Source of the DNA: Ischnura elegans
Taxonomy: Eukaryota > Arthropoda > Insecta > Odonata > Coenagrionidae
Reading direction: 5' to 3'
NCBI RefSeq assembly: GCF_921293095.1
Contig: NC_060248.1
Location: forward strand, 131,266,972 to 131,330,971
Length of the DNA: 64,000 nt
The notes under the pieces were generated by a model. The model did no database searches. It was not told where the DNA came from and worked only from the letters and a program-made list of their open reading frames with translations. A program made the position numbers and the translations under genes. Positions 1-10,973 of this stretch are shown in pieces; positions within the stretch are counted from its first letter, which is position 1; each line of letters starts with the position of its first letter.

Positions 1-721
1 TTTCGGACAAATTTTCGAATAATGACTGAAAACCTTCAACCGAGTCATGGTTCAAATTAGGGACATTTATTATTGCCTCTAGGTATTGCAAAGCTAGAAT
101 TCGCTTATTCTCATATTGTTGTACCAATGTTTTCCATACGATCGGGTAATTTTCGGATACAAGTGGAAGACCCGTTACTATTTTTCGTGCATTTCCCTTA
201 ACACTACTTATTAAGTAATGGAATTTCTCGATGTCAGTCAATTGAGTGCTATCGTGTATAAGGCTACGAAAAACATCATGAAATGGTTTGAAATTAGCCA
301 ACTCCCCGTCAAACGTAGGAATATTAATCTTGGGCAGCCTGGCCGTTTGAGAAACATTAGACGGCTCCGTATTCGCATTACTAATTTCCGTTGGTAGCAA
401 CTGATTTGCTACTGCTTTGATCTCGTAATATAGCTCTTCGACGCGATTGGAAATGCTGAATTCCTCACCGAATTCCATGTTATTCTCAACTAGGTCTTCA
501 CGAATCTCATCGCAAAGTGCCAAAAAAGAGCTATATTTTTCCTCGAGGCATTCGTACCTTGCTTTAAACATCGAAATATCAATTGGTTGTCCTAGTGTGA
601 GGGTATAAAGTCTTTCAATAGATTGAATTAACGTGTCCCTACGAGCTTTCTTCAGCTTAAGGAAGCGTTGACCACGTGCTTCATCCATAACTTCACCTGC
701 TGTTCCCTTTACCTTTTTCAT
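1..721 (-). CDS. BEL/Pao retrotransposon gag, N-terminal part (partial at window edge)
   Basis: The minus strand is open from an ATG at 719-721 to the window edge, about 240 codons with no stop. The N-terminal half is charged and helical (KKARRDTLIQ, EKYSSFLALCDEIRE). It leads into LPKINIPTFDGE, FKPFHDVFRSLIH and EKFHYLISSVKGNA, the signature of the DUF1759 gag region of BEL/Pao LTR retrotransposons. This protein would form the particle shell; protease, RT and integrase would lie beyond position 1. A candidate 5' LTR and primer-binding site lie just upstream at 755-1142, which supports the chosen start. No lesion is visible in the part seen. The family call is confident; activity cannot be judged because pol is outside the window. 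Confidence 0.8.
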   Translation of the reverse strand, partial: MKKVKGTAGEVMDEARGQRFLKLKKARRDTLIQSIERLYTLTLGQPIDISMFKARYECLEEKYSSFLALCDEIREDLVENNMEFGEEFSISNRVEELYYEIKAVANQLLPTEISNANTEPSNVSQTARLPKINIPTFDGELANFKPFHDVFRSLIHDSTQLTDIEKFHYLISSVKGNARKIVTGLPLVSENYPIVWKTLVQQYENKRILALQYLEAIINVPNLNHDSVEGFQSLFENLSE

Positions 722-773
722 TGTCACAAAAACAATAAATAGCTATAGCACTATTGAATCACAGATCCAACCA

Positions 774-1142
774 TGAGATATTCCGGATAATATCCGGCCC
801 GAAGGACCAACAAATGTATGGGCCAATATAATTTCACGCAAATATGAAATTTAAAAATTCGCCCCCTAAGAAAAGATAAAAAATGGACTATTATGATTAT
901 AAGAATAGGAGAGAGAGAGAACGCCCCGATGTCCACCTACCTTCCGCTGCTCTGCCTTCTCCCCTCTCCCCCGATGAATACGGCTCGCGGTCCGCCTCGC
1001 ACCACACACAACACCGTACTGCCGCGTATTTCCTTGCCCACACGACAATACCACTCAACCAATCAGTTCCTCCTCTATACCCTGGGAGCTCTTGTGTCAT
1101 AGGCCGACACCTAGCGGCCTCTCTCTCGATTGTTACCAAACA
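774..1142 (-). repeat. Candidate 5' LTR of the BEL/Pao element
   Basis: Read on the minus strand, the segment starts TGTTTGGTAACA at 1142 and ends ...CTCA at 774. TGG plus a possible tRNA-primer site follow at 755-773, and the gag ATG lies 33 bp further on. This order matches the 5' end of a BEL element. The right edge falls inside the reading frame of the P-element-like transposase, as expected for an insertion. The second LTR is outside the window, so the boundaries are inferred. Confidence 0.5.
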
Positions 1143-3804
1143 ACAATGCTTTTTCCAACATGATGTAGCCTGATCGATAGGTATTCAAGTATAATAGCAC
1201 GAACCAGGTTATTTACATGATTTTCTTTAAAATCTTGGTCCAGGATATGGTCCCTTAAATGCGGAAATGGCGATGTAATAGCTCTAAATGCTTCCATTGT
1301 CAATGCACGGAAAATATTTTTGTTCCGTAGTTTGCCAGCTGCCTGAGCTACCCTGAATGCTCTCTCCACTGGTCTGCATATCTTGATCAGGTCCTTGCAT
1401 AGCGTTCTAAGTCCGTAAGTTGTAAATTTTTCCGTCGCAGCAATTATTTGCATTCATCCTCTGGGTTTTCTAACAATCCCTTTCTGCATTCATCGCATTT
1501 CAGAGTTTTTAGGATCTTCTTCTGCACAAAATCTGAAACATATGTGACAACGTCTTGCTCATAAGCACTCAGTCTTGATAAATTTGGAAGCTGAGCATAG
1601 GTGTGGCCCTTGGCAACATGATCATCTATTGTTGTAGTCCTGCGCACCAAGGAGTTCATCCTCATTACATGAGGGTTGCATCTGTCATATGCCTACTGTG
1701 ATGCACAGATATTATTCCGGTGTGATCCATGTTTGTTCAATTCCCATGCACTGAGTATCTCAAACTTAAATGGATCAAGAGCCTTTTATATGCAGCCTTA
1801 AACTGTCTGCAGGTAGGATTATTGTTGTGACCACCGCGGCTGCGAACCGCAGAGAAAAATGTCTCTTAAGTGGTCTTGACTCATTTTATAAGTCATAAGG
1901 AAGGAAAGGGATGAAAATTGGAAAAAGTTTTCAGCCAGTTTTTTTCACGGTTTCAATGCTAACCAGAAAGCCTAGAAAACCCGTCCGCCTGTTCGACTGC
2001 AGAATGGATGGCGCCATAGAACTCACCCTCAACCCACGTATATAGGCTGCAGCACTATCTAAATAGGAGACGATGGAACTAAAATTCCTCTCTGTTACAG
2101 GGGGTTTAAATTTCCTGGCCAATAAATTTCTACTGTTTAAAATGTCGAACACATTATTAACAGTGCGAAAAAATTTAACAGTTGGATTACAGCCCACAAA
2201 GCCCTCAATTTCGAGATCTTACTCAAGGCACTCCATTGCAGTGGCAACACTGTTACTCAGAGTTTGAGCTGCAATCTTCGCCTTCATTTTCTGCCTGAAC
2301 CAGTTAATGTGTTCAGAGCGAAGCTTCGTAGCTGCATGAAGGCCTTCCTCACTCTGCAACTCCTGGAGCTTTACAATGAAGTCCCACTGAATAACCCCAC
2401 GGGACTCATCAATGATAACTTTCTTACCTCCTCGGAGTCAACCTAGCTGAGGTACTAGGAGACACTCCCGAAAACATTTCCCGACTGATAGCATTCCTAC
2501 ACTCAACTCGACTTTTCAATAAAATATAAATGATACCTCTTGTAAATTATTGACACGTTAATTTCAGAACGGGCCTAATCCCCTTTATCAATACCAGTCA
2601 GTGAGTGGTGAAAAATGGCCTTAGCCGCCGACGCACCCTATAAAATAAACACTACTACTACTACTTTCTTACCTGCCAGAGTATTTCTGATTAATTTAAG
2701 CATGTGGCAGGGGTCTAACATGATCCTGATATCCCTGCCCGTCAGAGGATGTGGGAATGAAGTAGATACTTCGGAGCAGTTAATAGATGCTCCTAGTACG
2801 GTTGATATGGCAATATTTGCGCTGGTGCCATCAAATGTTAATGTCATTACCTCCACACCCACCAGATGCGCCACCTCTAAATACTGCAATACGAGGTTGC
2901 CTTGCTGGGAAGCAGTGAGGCCACGAATGAGGTGATACCCAACTGGTATCTTCCAATCGTCACTGATGGCATGGACCATGAAAGTCAATGTCTCCTTGGC
3001 AACTCATCGTCATCGAGGCTGGTTCCATAGTCGATGTAGCCACTAAATCCCACTCAATGTGTCTCCTGATAGCCATCTCATCGAACATCAGGGCAGCATA
3101 AACCTTATTGCCCTTGGAATTTGCCTCCTCGACTTTCATTTTTTTAGGCACGTAATGCCTCAAAGGTGATGCCGGGATCGCCTTTCACTCCTGAAAACCT
3201 AATGGTGGAGGGATGAGGTAAAGACAGATTGAATGTCTTTCTGACATATTCATATGCCTTGGAGCTGTAAAAATGAAGGGTCAAGGCGAAGCTCCTCAAC
3301 TCTGGAGGATATTTTTTCCCGGTTACCTTCCTTTTCCAACCCCTTCAACAGTTTCTCTTAACATGTTGGCATTGAAACCTGGAAAAAAATTAACGAAGTT
3401 ATGTAGCAAAAAAAGTGGCAATAAGTAATCTATATTCTAGCACAGAACTTATACCCTATTAGAATCTATGTTAATCAATTAGGTACATATTTTGTCAACA
3501 CTTCATAAGCCTTGCCAAAAATATTCAAATTACATACCTGCAGAGCTGCACATGCATGATGACTCGTACTATACTTTGATTTTATTTCTTTAATTAAGGC
3601 TTTGAGGGATTGCACCCGTTTCTTCAGCCTGGACTTCCTAGCCCTTAGCCTTTTAATTTCCTTCTTGTAGCTCAAACACTGATTTTGAGCTAATTCTAAA
3701 AATTTCTTAGCCTTGGTGGGCGAGTCGATCTCTGAAGTAGTGATATCTCCCAAGTACCTTAAGGGTCGCTTCCTCCTCCTCCTAGGTGCTGGAATAAAAG
3801 TCAT
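1143..3804 (-). pseudogene. P-element/THAP9-like transposase, decayed and twice interrupted
   Basis: Several minus-strand open segments belong to one P-element-superfamily transposase. In order: 3475-3804 (lysine/arginine-rich coiled coil after the missing THAP finger), 2960-3163 (ALMFDEMAIRRHIEWD, holding the first catalytic Asp of the RNase H-like fold), 2638-2988 (TLTFDGTSANIA; LDPCHMLKLIRNTLAG), 2264-2430, 1931-2197 (NPTVKFFRTVNNVFD), then about 1666-1870 (QDHLRDIFLCG), 1444-1665 and 1143-1453. The protein would cut and paste P-type DNA transposons. Stops and frame changes separate the segments. A LINE fragment (2430-2662) splits the catalytic region, and the BEL LTR removes the C terminus. 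No THAP domain was found upstream. It is dead as a gene. Confidence 0.8.
2430..2662 (+). mobile_element. 5'-truncated LINE 3' end inserted in the P-like transposase, with 12-bp target duplication
   Basis: This 233-bp segment matches the last part of the LINE at 58752-59659 almost base for base: the same end of the ORF, the same 3' UTR and the same ACTACTACTACT tail. It is flanked by the 12-bp direct repeat ACTTTCTTACCT at 2418-2429 and 2663-2674, the mark of target-primed reverse transcription. Removing the insert and one repeat copy restores continuous reading of the surrounding minus-strand transposase. Confidence 0.9.
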
Positions 3805-4534
3805 CCTCTGTGACTGCTATATTCACATAGAATTTGCTACCATGACCAGTTCTGTTAGTAGAGATACATGACACATACAAGGCCTAATCTCATGATCAAG
3901 CGATTTTAGACGATTAATAAAATTATTAGTGGTGATAAAAATAGTAGCAAAGCATCTATATCAGCCTAATGAACCTCATTTCACCAATTTCAGCCAAGTT
4001 CAAACACCATTTGAACTCAGCTGAAATTCAGTTGTTACCCGAAAATTTCAAGATAAGTTCCAATGTAACTCATAAATGATATAATACCTTGCTTAGCAAG
4101 TACCAAAATAAATTTTGGCTAATATTATATACAGTTACAAGTTTTTCAATTCATATGACTATGATTCTTTTTTATTTTGGTTTTAACCATTCTACTCACT
4201 GTAATAACAATATGATTTTTGAAATTAAAAATAGATTTACATTTGACGTAAGATAAAAAGAACTTCATTTGATATGTATTCAATTTTATTTAATTCCCTC
4301 TAGTCATAAAGGAAAACCTTGTACCTCTTATACCTACTTATAAAATAACATTAATGGAATGAGAGAGCATGCTCATAATATGTGCTTCTAAATACGCCAC
4401 TAATACAGGTTCTGGTATGAAATCATCCAGCTTCAATTCAACAACGAAAAATCCACCTGTTATTCTTATATTCTTCAATCCAACTCGGATGCAAATTGAG
4501 GCATGCTAGGGACTAAACCCAATTTCAATCAAAC
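3805..4534. other. No gene recognised
   Basis: AT-rich sequence upstream of the P-like transposase. I see no THAP finger exon, no long open frame and no strong repeat. Confidence 0.5.
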
Positions 4535-4546
4535 AATATCGCAAAT

Positions 4547-4956
4547 GTGAAATATTTCTAAACCTGCCGCGTGAACGGCGGTGAAATATACAAGAATTGC
4601 CATGAGAAAAAATTCCCCTGGACCGGGAATCGAACCACGGACCTTTGGCTTTCCGGGCCACTGCGCAGACCACTACGCTATCCAGGTTCCTTAATTCTCA
4701 TGGCAATTATACCGAGGCTCATGGTACTAGGTGTTAGGCCCTCGCGGTCCATCAAGGATGGCAAGGATTTCTCCCTCGCGTTGCCATCCTTGATGGACCG
4801 CGAGGGCCTAACACCTAGTACCATGAGCCTCGGTATAATTGCCATGAGAATTAAGGAACCTGGATAGCGTAGTGGTCTGCGCAGTGGCCCGGAAAGCCAA
4901 AGGTCCGTGGTTCGATTCCCGGTCCAGGGGAATTTTTTCTCATGGCAATTCTTGTA
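4547..4956. mobile_element. Head-to-head SINE dimer (palindrome) with 12-bp target duplications
   Basis: Two arms of 175 bp (4590-4764 and 4781-4955) are reverse complements as far as I checked them, with a 16-bp spacer. Each arm contains a tRNA-like unit (4617-4686 minus; 4859-4928 plus). The RNA polymerase III boxes are visible: box A-like TAGCGTAGTGG and box B GGTTCGATTCC. The whole is flanked by AATATCGCAAAT at 4535-4546 and 4957-4968. The duplication outside both arms indicates that the dimer arrived as one insertion. Confidence 0.8.
4617..4686 (-). repeat. tRNA-derived SINE head, left arm
   Basis: Read on the minus strand this folds as a degenerate cloverleaf: acceptor ends CCTGGA/TCCAGG, box A and box B present, and a 4-bp anticodon-type stem TGGC/GCCA closing loop CCGGAAA. 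A serine anticodon GGA would be read from the loop, but the long variable arm of tRNA-Ser is missing and the T-arm stem has a mismatch. I therefore read it as a SINE head, not a functional tRNA. The mirror copy is at 4859-4928 on the plus strand. Confidence 0.65.
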
Positions 4957-4968
4957 AATATCGCAAAT

Positions 4969-6099
4969 AATTAAAGAAGGCTAAAATTTGACTGAATCAC
5001 TATTCTGAATTTGACTACATCACTGACTGATTTTTCATACCAAATTCAACGGGAATCCGAGACGAGTGAAGCCTGGTCTATTGAACACAAAGTAATCATT
5101 ACTTCTGTGCTAAATTGTGAAATAAGCTTGAATGATACGGCATGGAATCGTATCACACTTATCGTGCTTTTTGCATGGTTAGCTGAATGTGTTTGCGCTA
5201 TTGCGCGATCGAAATCAATAGGGTTCGTTAAAAATTCATGCGCTGACGCAACCGTTGTTTCACCACATGGATTCACCGCCAGATCAACAACCAAGGAAGT
5301 ATTCACTGGATTCGAAGTCGATGGTTCTGACCTGCTGGAAGTCTCACTGTCTCCCTACAACATGAAGAAAATAATCTGAAAACTGTATTCTACTGAACTC
5401 TCATACACTTAACAAACTTGATCCTTTAAGGAGATCATACGTCAATGACATCGATACTCAAAGCGTCCATATACTTAATACGGTGGCCTGCCTTTGGAAT
5501 GAGCTCTGCTAGCACCGAGGGAGCCACACATGGCAGAGTGGAAAGCTGATCCGAACTAATCTCACTATCTGCACAAGACTAAAAAAGAAACGAGTATTGA
5601 GCGATAGCATGGAAACGAGACGAGTAAATTCTTCTGCCAATACACCTTTTAGGTGGCTTGCAGGGTATCGCGCAGATGTGCATACACGATTTCTACAGTT
5701 TCGACATTAAGACTCCCGTTAAAGAAAACAACAGGAAAGTGCTTAAGTCAGTGCAGTTTCTATTCTTAGGCAGCAGCATTTACAATTCTGCGTGCAACAC
5801 TTGTACCCATAATTAAATAACTTAGTTGCGAATGGCAATAGTCTCCCAACGAGAGACAACTTATCCTCAATAAGAGAAATAAAGTTCAATGTTAAAAAGC
5901 ACAGCAGCACTGTCGACAAAACATAATCCGAATTTGAATTTTGTTTGTAATAAGCTCATAGAGATTACGTTGCGAATCTGAAAAAGAACTCAAAAGCAAA
6001 GGCTGATAGCGTGGGTTTGAGAAATTCCAAATGGCGGGGAGAATTAACACAAAATAGCCGTAAGAATTGATACAAAATCGCAATTTCAATGCAACTCAC
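4969..6099. other. No gene recognised
   Basis: Two overlapping open frames exist on opposite strands (5011-5379 plus, 5046-5306 minus), but neither shows a known motif. The rest is AT-rich. The donor-like sequence at the right edge belongs to the candidate exon at 6100-6166. Confidence 0.4.
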
Positions 6100-6166
6100 C
6101 AGCGAACACCTGGATATAGGCTCCAAGTCCAGTCTTCAATAAAAAGTTCTTCGTCCCCTCGTCCAT
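6100..6166 (-). CDS. Possible first coding exon of a host gene (SAM-domain-like start)
   Basis: On the minus strand an ATG at 6164-6166 opens MDEGTKNFLLKTGLGAYIQV and runs to a good splice donor, GTGAGT, at 6094-6099. The spacing of hydrophobic residues (FLLKTGLGAYIQVF) resembles the first helix of SAM domains, such as FL-x-LGL-x-Y-x-x-F. No continuation exon was found to the left as far as position 1, so the rest of the gene would lie outside the window or this is a relic. The upstream minus-strand frame is open for about 200 bases more, so the true start could be further upstream. It is short and the call rests on pattern only; it could be chance. Confidence 0.25.
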
Positions 6167-6594
6167 TATCACGAGCAGCAGGAACAGTGAAGAAGACGCG
6201 GCACCTGAATCCCAGAAGAGTTCGTCCGTTTCGTTTCGCCAAGTCCAAACGTGTCGATGGCTTCTACGGCCGAACACATAATGGCGGGTGCTATAGAGCT
6301 TCCTGAGAGCGCCACCAGTGAGCGCAACTATAGATTTTGATTTCGCAACTAACCCAGCAGAGTGCACCAACTACAACTTTGGTTCTCCCACCCAAAGTAC
6401 CTTGACTAGACGTGTTTGACGTTACACTCATTGGCTTTGGTTCTCACATCCAAATAATTAGTTCTGACGTCGTATCATTCTTGATGGCGCATCCAAACCT
6501 CCACGCCCAAAGGGGTTTAGGGTGTATCACCCAAACCTGTTTTCTCAGTGAACACATGAATAAATGAAAGAATATTGTTATCAATTGATTAATG

Positions 6595-7811
6595 TGTCGT
6601 CGTGACATTAAGGGAGGAATAAAAGTAACTGGTTGATTGGCCGATATTTATTATAGATTATACGTACATTTGAATACGGTAATCGGAGCACGGGATGGAG
6701 TAGCGAGGAATGGAGGAGTCGCGGGTCTTGCGAGGGCGCAGACCGGCGCTGGAGGGAAGTGACCGAGGGTCATGCGAGGGCGCAGACCGGCGTTGGAGGG
6801 AAGGAGTCGCGGGTCATGCGAGGGCGCAGACCGGCGTTGGAGGGAAGGAGTCGCGGGTCATGCGAGGGCGCAGACCGGCGTCGGAGGGAAGTGACCGAGG
6901 GTCTTGCGAGGGCGCAGACCGGCGTTGGAGGGAAGTGACCCGAGGGTCATGCGAGGGCGCAGACCGGCGTTGGAGGGAAGGAGTCGCGGATCATGCGAGG
7001 GCGCAGACCGGCGTTGGAGGGAAGTGACCGAGGGTCATGCGAGGGCGCAGACCGGCGTTGGAGGGAAGGAGTCGCGGGTCATGCGAGGGCGCAGACCGGC
7101 GTTGGAGGGAAGGAGTCGCGGGTCATGCGAGGGCGCAGACCGGCGTCGGAAGGAAGTGACCGAGGGTCTTGCGAGGGCGCAGACCGGCGTTGGAGGGAAG
7201 TGACCGAGGGTCATGCGAGGGCGCAGACCGGCGTCGGAGGGAAGTGACCGAGGGTCTTGCGAGGGCGCAGACCGGCGTTGGAGGGAAGTGACCGAGGGTC
7301 ATGCGAGGGCGCAGACCGGCGTTGGAGGGAAGGAGTCGCGGGTCATGCGAGGGCGCAGACCGGCGTTGGAGGGAAGGAGTCGCGGGTCTTGCGAGGGCGC
7401 AGACCGACGTCGGAGGGTAGTGACCGAGGGTCTTGCGAGGGCGCAGACCGGCGTTGGAGGGAAGGAGTCGCGGGTCATGCGAGGGCGCAGACCGGCGTTG
7501 GAGGGAAGGAGTCGCGGGTCATGCGAGGGCGCAGATCGGCGTTGGAGGGAAGGAGTCGCGGGTCTTGCGAGGGCGCAGACCGGCGTCGGAGGGAAGTGAC
7601 CGAGGGTCTTGCGAGGGCGCAGACCAGCAAGGTATAGGTCAAGGAGAGGACTCCCCATTCATTCGAATTTCTGGTATTTATAAGGAATATGGAAGTCCAA
7701 AGGGCGAATTGCTACTAAAGAGGGGATGCGAAAGGGAGGGATGAGAGCGCTGGTGGACGAGATGATCTCGCTAGGAGTCCCGTTAGTTCTCTCTAAACAC
7801 CCCTCGCGACA
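6595..7811. mobile_element. Solo-LTR-like element, family A, long form
   Basis: The element starts TGTCGTCGTGACATT and ends CCCTCGCGACA, giving the short inverted termini TGTCG/CGACA. It is flanked by AATG at 6591-6594 and 7812-7815, a 4-bp duplication as made by Ty3/gypsy-type integrases. Both ends match the element at 60136-60679. The centre is the 44-bp tandem array. A TATA-like TATTTATAAGG lies near 7675. No coding domain is present, so I read it as a solo LTR, not as a gene. Confidence 0.65.
6715..7630. repeat. 44-bp tandem repeat array, about 21 copies, two unit types
   Basis: Unit core: TCATGCGAGGGCGCAGACCG, followed by GCGTTGGAGGGAAGGAGTCG or by a variant with GAAGTGACCGAGG in place of GAAGGAGTCGCGG. 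Both variants are 44 bp and are interspersed. Because 44 is not a multiple of 3, the GC-rich array gives long open frames on both strands that should not be taken as genes. A related array of about 6 units is at 60240-60495. Confidence 0.95.
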
Positions 7812-7868
7812 AATGGCTAAATTCACATAAGAACCACATAAACCCAATTTGGAAACATTAATAACTTG

Positions 7869-8014
7869 TGTCGCCGTGACATTAAGGGAGAAGGAAAGAC
7901 AAGTTATAGCTTCATTCATGGTTTATTCTATAACTTACAATGGGGAGACTGCCTGGCGGTGCCGAAGCCAAGTCCGAGGAAGCCAAGTCTTGCGAGGTCG
8001 CGGACTCAACGCGG
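7869..8014. mobile_element. Family B LTR, left part (interrupted by CR1)
   Basis: Starts TGTCGCCGTGACATTAAGGG and matches 19544-19720 closely. It breaks off at 8014 where the CR1 3' end begins, and the family resumes at 12200. Confidence 0.75.
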
Positions 8015-8161
8015 TAAGGATTTATTATTTTTAAGCATAAGTTACAATTAGGCAACTGGCCAGGTGGTAACATGTATATACAAAAAATAAAAACACAACA
8101 TCCCCACAAAGTCACATATCAACTAGACAGTTGTACAAATTTTAAAATTTAATTAAAATTT

Positions 8162-10973
8162 CTAAAAAATTAAATACTTTTTCAGCTTTTTCTTAAATAT
8201 TTTAACATTATTAGGAAAGGGCTCAATTAACTCTGCAGGTAATCTGTTCCAATCTTCAATTGTTTTATTCAGGTATGAAATTTTTTTAACATTGGTCATC
8301 TGCGCCCGGCATTTGATTTTGACCTTATGATCGTTCCTACCAATGAAATTAGGTTTTCCCACTTCATTGCTTAATTCCCTCCAGGCTTTATTCCCTTTGT
8401 ATATTTTATACATACAGCAGTCGGTTTCTTTTTCTCCTACTTTCCAAAGATTCCCACCCCAGTATTTTTAACATGCCTGATACGCTCTCTATCCTCCGAT
8501 GCCTACCCAAAACGTATCGAGCCGCTTTTCTTTGAACTCTCTCCAAGGCCTTTATATGTCCCACCTCATAGGGATCCCACACCATTGAGGCATACTCTAG
8601 GATAGGCCTAACTAGTGTTTTATACGCCATTTCCTTCGTGCGAAACTTGCTTCCCTTTAGATTTCTCATCACCCAGTGCAGTTTCTTGAAGGCTTTCTTG
8701 GCAGTATATTGAACGCTCAGCCCCCAATTCAAGTCTTTAGACAGTTGGACACCTAAATATTTACAGTTGTCACACCTAGGAATAGGGTTACCTAAGAACT
8801 GATAGCCCCTTTTGGTAGACTTTATCTTGTTGCCGAAGGATATAAGCTTACATTTACTAACGTTTATATCCATCCCGTTCTGAGTCACCCAGTCTGCCAT
8901 TTTATTAATGTCCACTTGCAGAGATTCATGATCGCTCTCTCCTCCTATCTGTTTATAAATAATGCAATCGTCGGCAAAAAGTCTAACATGCAAGTTAATT
9001 TTGTTTGGGAGGTCATTTATATAAATTTAAAACAAGATTGGCCCAAGAACACTACCTTGAGGCACCCCCGATGTAACCATTGTTTCATCGAAACTCATAT
9101 CCCCAACTTGTACTCTTTGAGTTCGACCTTTCAGAAAGTCCTCAACCCACAGGATCACCCGTTTGTCTATTTGCTGGGGTAATTGTCTCATCTTTAGTAT
9201 GAGTCGATTGTGTTCGACTTTATCAAAGGCTTTAGACAGGTCTACTACAACGGCGTCCACTTCGAAACCCGCATCCATGGAGTCAGCCATTTCTTGACAG
9301 AACCCTAAGAGTTGGGTTTGACATGAGTGTCCTTTTCTAAAACCGTGTTGTCGTTCGAATAACCAATTTTCACTTTCCCACAAATCCCGGAGGTACTCAG
9401 CAATTAAGTTTTCAACTAATTTACAAACCACTGAAGTCAAGCTTACTGTCCTATAATTTTCAACAAGTTTTTTGTCACCACCTTTAAATATGGGCTTTAT
9501 ATTAGCCTTCTTCCAGTCCTTGGGTAGGGTATTGTTGTTCATAGTTACATTGAATAAATGAAGAATATAACCCGTCACAGCACTCCCTCCCAGTTTCAGT
9601 AAATCGATTGAAATTCCATCTGGTCCTATTGATTTATTTGGCCTCATTTTTTTGATTTTGTTATATATTTCTGAGTTGGTAGTGGAAATATTTATAGGGT
9701 TCTGTGTGTTCGTCATCCCCGACCGTTCCCAAGAAACCAATGAAATATCTGAATTATCTATTCTATTCATTGCGCTCGCAAAAACATTAGAATACCAGAC
9801 GCTGAACTCATTAGCCTTCTCTTTATCATCTGTAACTAAGGACCCCTTTTTGTTTAATAAAACTGCGATGTTGTCCCTGCTCCCCTTCCTCCTCAAATAT
9901 TTATAAAATTTATTACCGTTGTCTTTAGAGATAATATTCCGCAAAAACGTTTCTTTGGCTAATTTCTTTTCCTTATTTAATAAGCGGATTAACATTTTAT
10001 ACTTGGTAGATAACTCTGGACTCCGATCCCGTTTTTTTGTATGGTTGTGATCTAATTGTATGGTTGTAGTATTCTGGGTCGGTATTTTCTTTGATTCTTT
10101 TATTCGGAACGAAGGTACTTAGGCCTTCATTCATTATCTGCTCAAATGTCTCCCAAATTTCCTCAACACTCTGTCCCTTGCTTATCCATTCAGAGAACCT
10201 CTCCCTTAAAAATAACTGGAATCCTTCTCTATCCCCTCTCTCAAACTGCCATATTATCTTTTCCTTATCTGGTTCTTTAAACTGAGCCTTGGCCCAGTTG
10301 AGTTGTACGCACACCGCCGAATGGTCGCTTATTCCCGGAGAGACAATTACTCCTGGTCTCACCAGCATGACGTCAAGTATGTTTGCCCCACGGGTGGGTT
10401 TTTCCACCACCTGCACAAAGCCCTCTTCATTTACAAGGCGACTAGCAAATTCCTGGGCCTTACCGCCCCCTACCGCGACAGCGTCGCCAGCCCAGTGAAT
10501 TCCCGGAAGGTTTAAATCCCCTGCAATTATTGTATGACCCTCCGGACTTTCCGAGCATGCGTCCGCTAAAACCTCCACCGCATGCATCCCTTCGTTTGGG
10601 CTTCTATAGATAGCAATAATTTTTAGGGTTTTCTGACCATTTTTACCTTTAACACTTACAGACATCATCTCACAATCATCTCTTATCCATTCCAGTGTGC
10701 TCACTAGTTTGTTTATTACGCAGATAAATATTCCTCCCCCTCTCCTATCCCTATCTCTCCTATAGGGTACAGAATTATGTGGGAAAACCTCATTGGAATC
10801 AACATGATCACTAAGCCACGATTCAGTACCAATCACAATATCGGGATTGCAGGCTTCAATCAATGACCCGAACTCTTCAACTTTGTTTAAAATACTGCGA
10901 CAGTTTGCCAGTAGAATTATTAAGCCCTTACCTTCATATCCTCTTGGATCGACGGAACCACCTCCTGAGCCAT
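8162..10973 (-). pseudogene. CR1 ORF2: endonuclease and reverse transcriptase, few lesions
   Basis: Minus strand. 9997-10863 is an apurinic-like (EEP) endonuclease: GTESWLSD, AGDLNLPGIHW, LDVMLV and SDHSAV. 9027-9995 and 8406-8993 form the RT: PIFKGG, LSKAFDKV, SGVPQGSVLGP and FADDC. 8162-8413 is the C-terminal tail (DWNRLP). Visible breaks: a frame change at a run of seven T at 10032-10038 between endonuclease and RT; one in-frame TAA right after VLGPILF, where families usually have Leu; and a frame change near 8410. The frame upstream of 10863 is open and overlaps the end of ORF1, so the ORF2 start is not fixed. In life the enzyme nicks target DNA and copies the RNA there. Confidence 0.85.

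Noticed and set aside
2638..2662. Splice donor at the end of the transposase segment
   Set aside because: The donor-like AGGTAAG is part of the duplicated target site, and reading continues in frame past it on the other side of the insert.
5011..5379. 122-codon plus-strand ORF and its minus-strand mirror
   Set aside because: Both strands are open over the same bases and neither shows motifs; cannot be supported as a gene.
6715..7630. CRISPR-like regular repeat
   Set aside because: Units abut with no unique spacers, the context is eukaryotic and no cas genes are present.
6710..7744. Many overlapping ORFs of 84-128 codons with RGRRPALEG/CEGADRRW repeats
   Set aside because: They are translations of a 44-bp tandem array in shifting frames and on both strands; the repeat length is not a multiple of 3.
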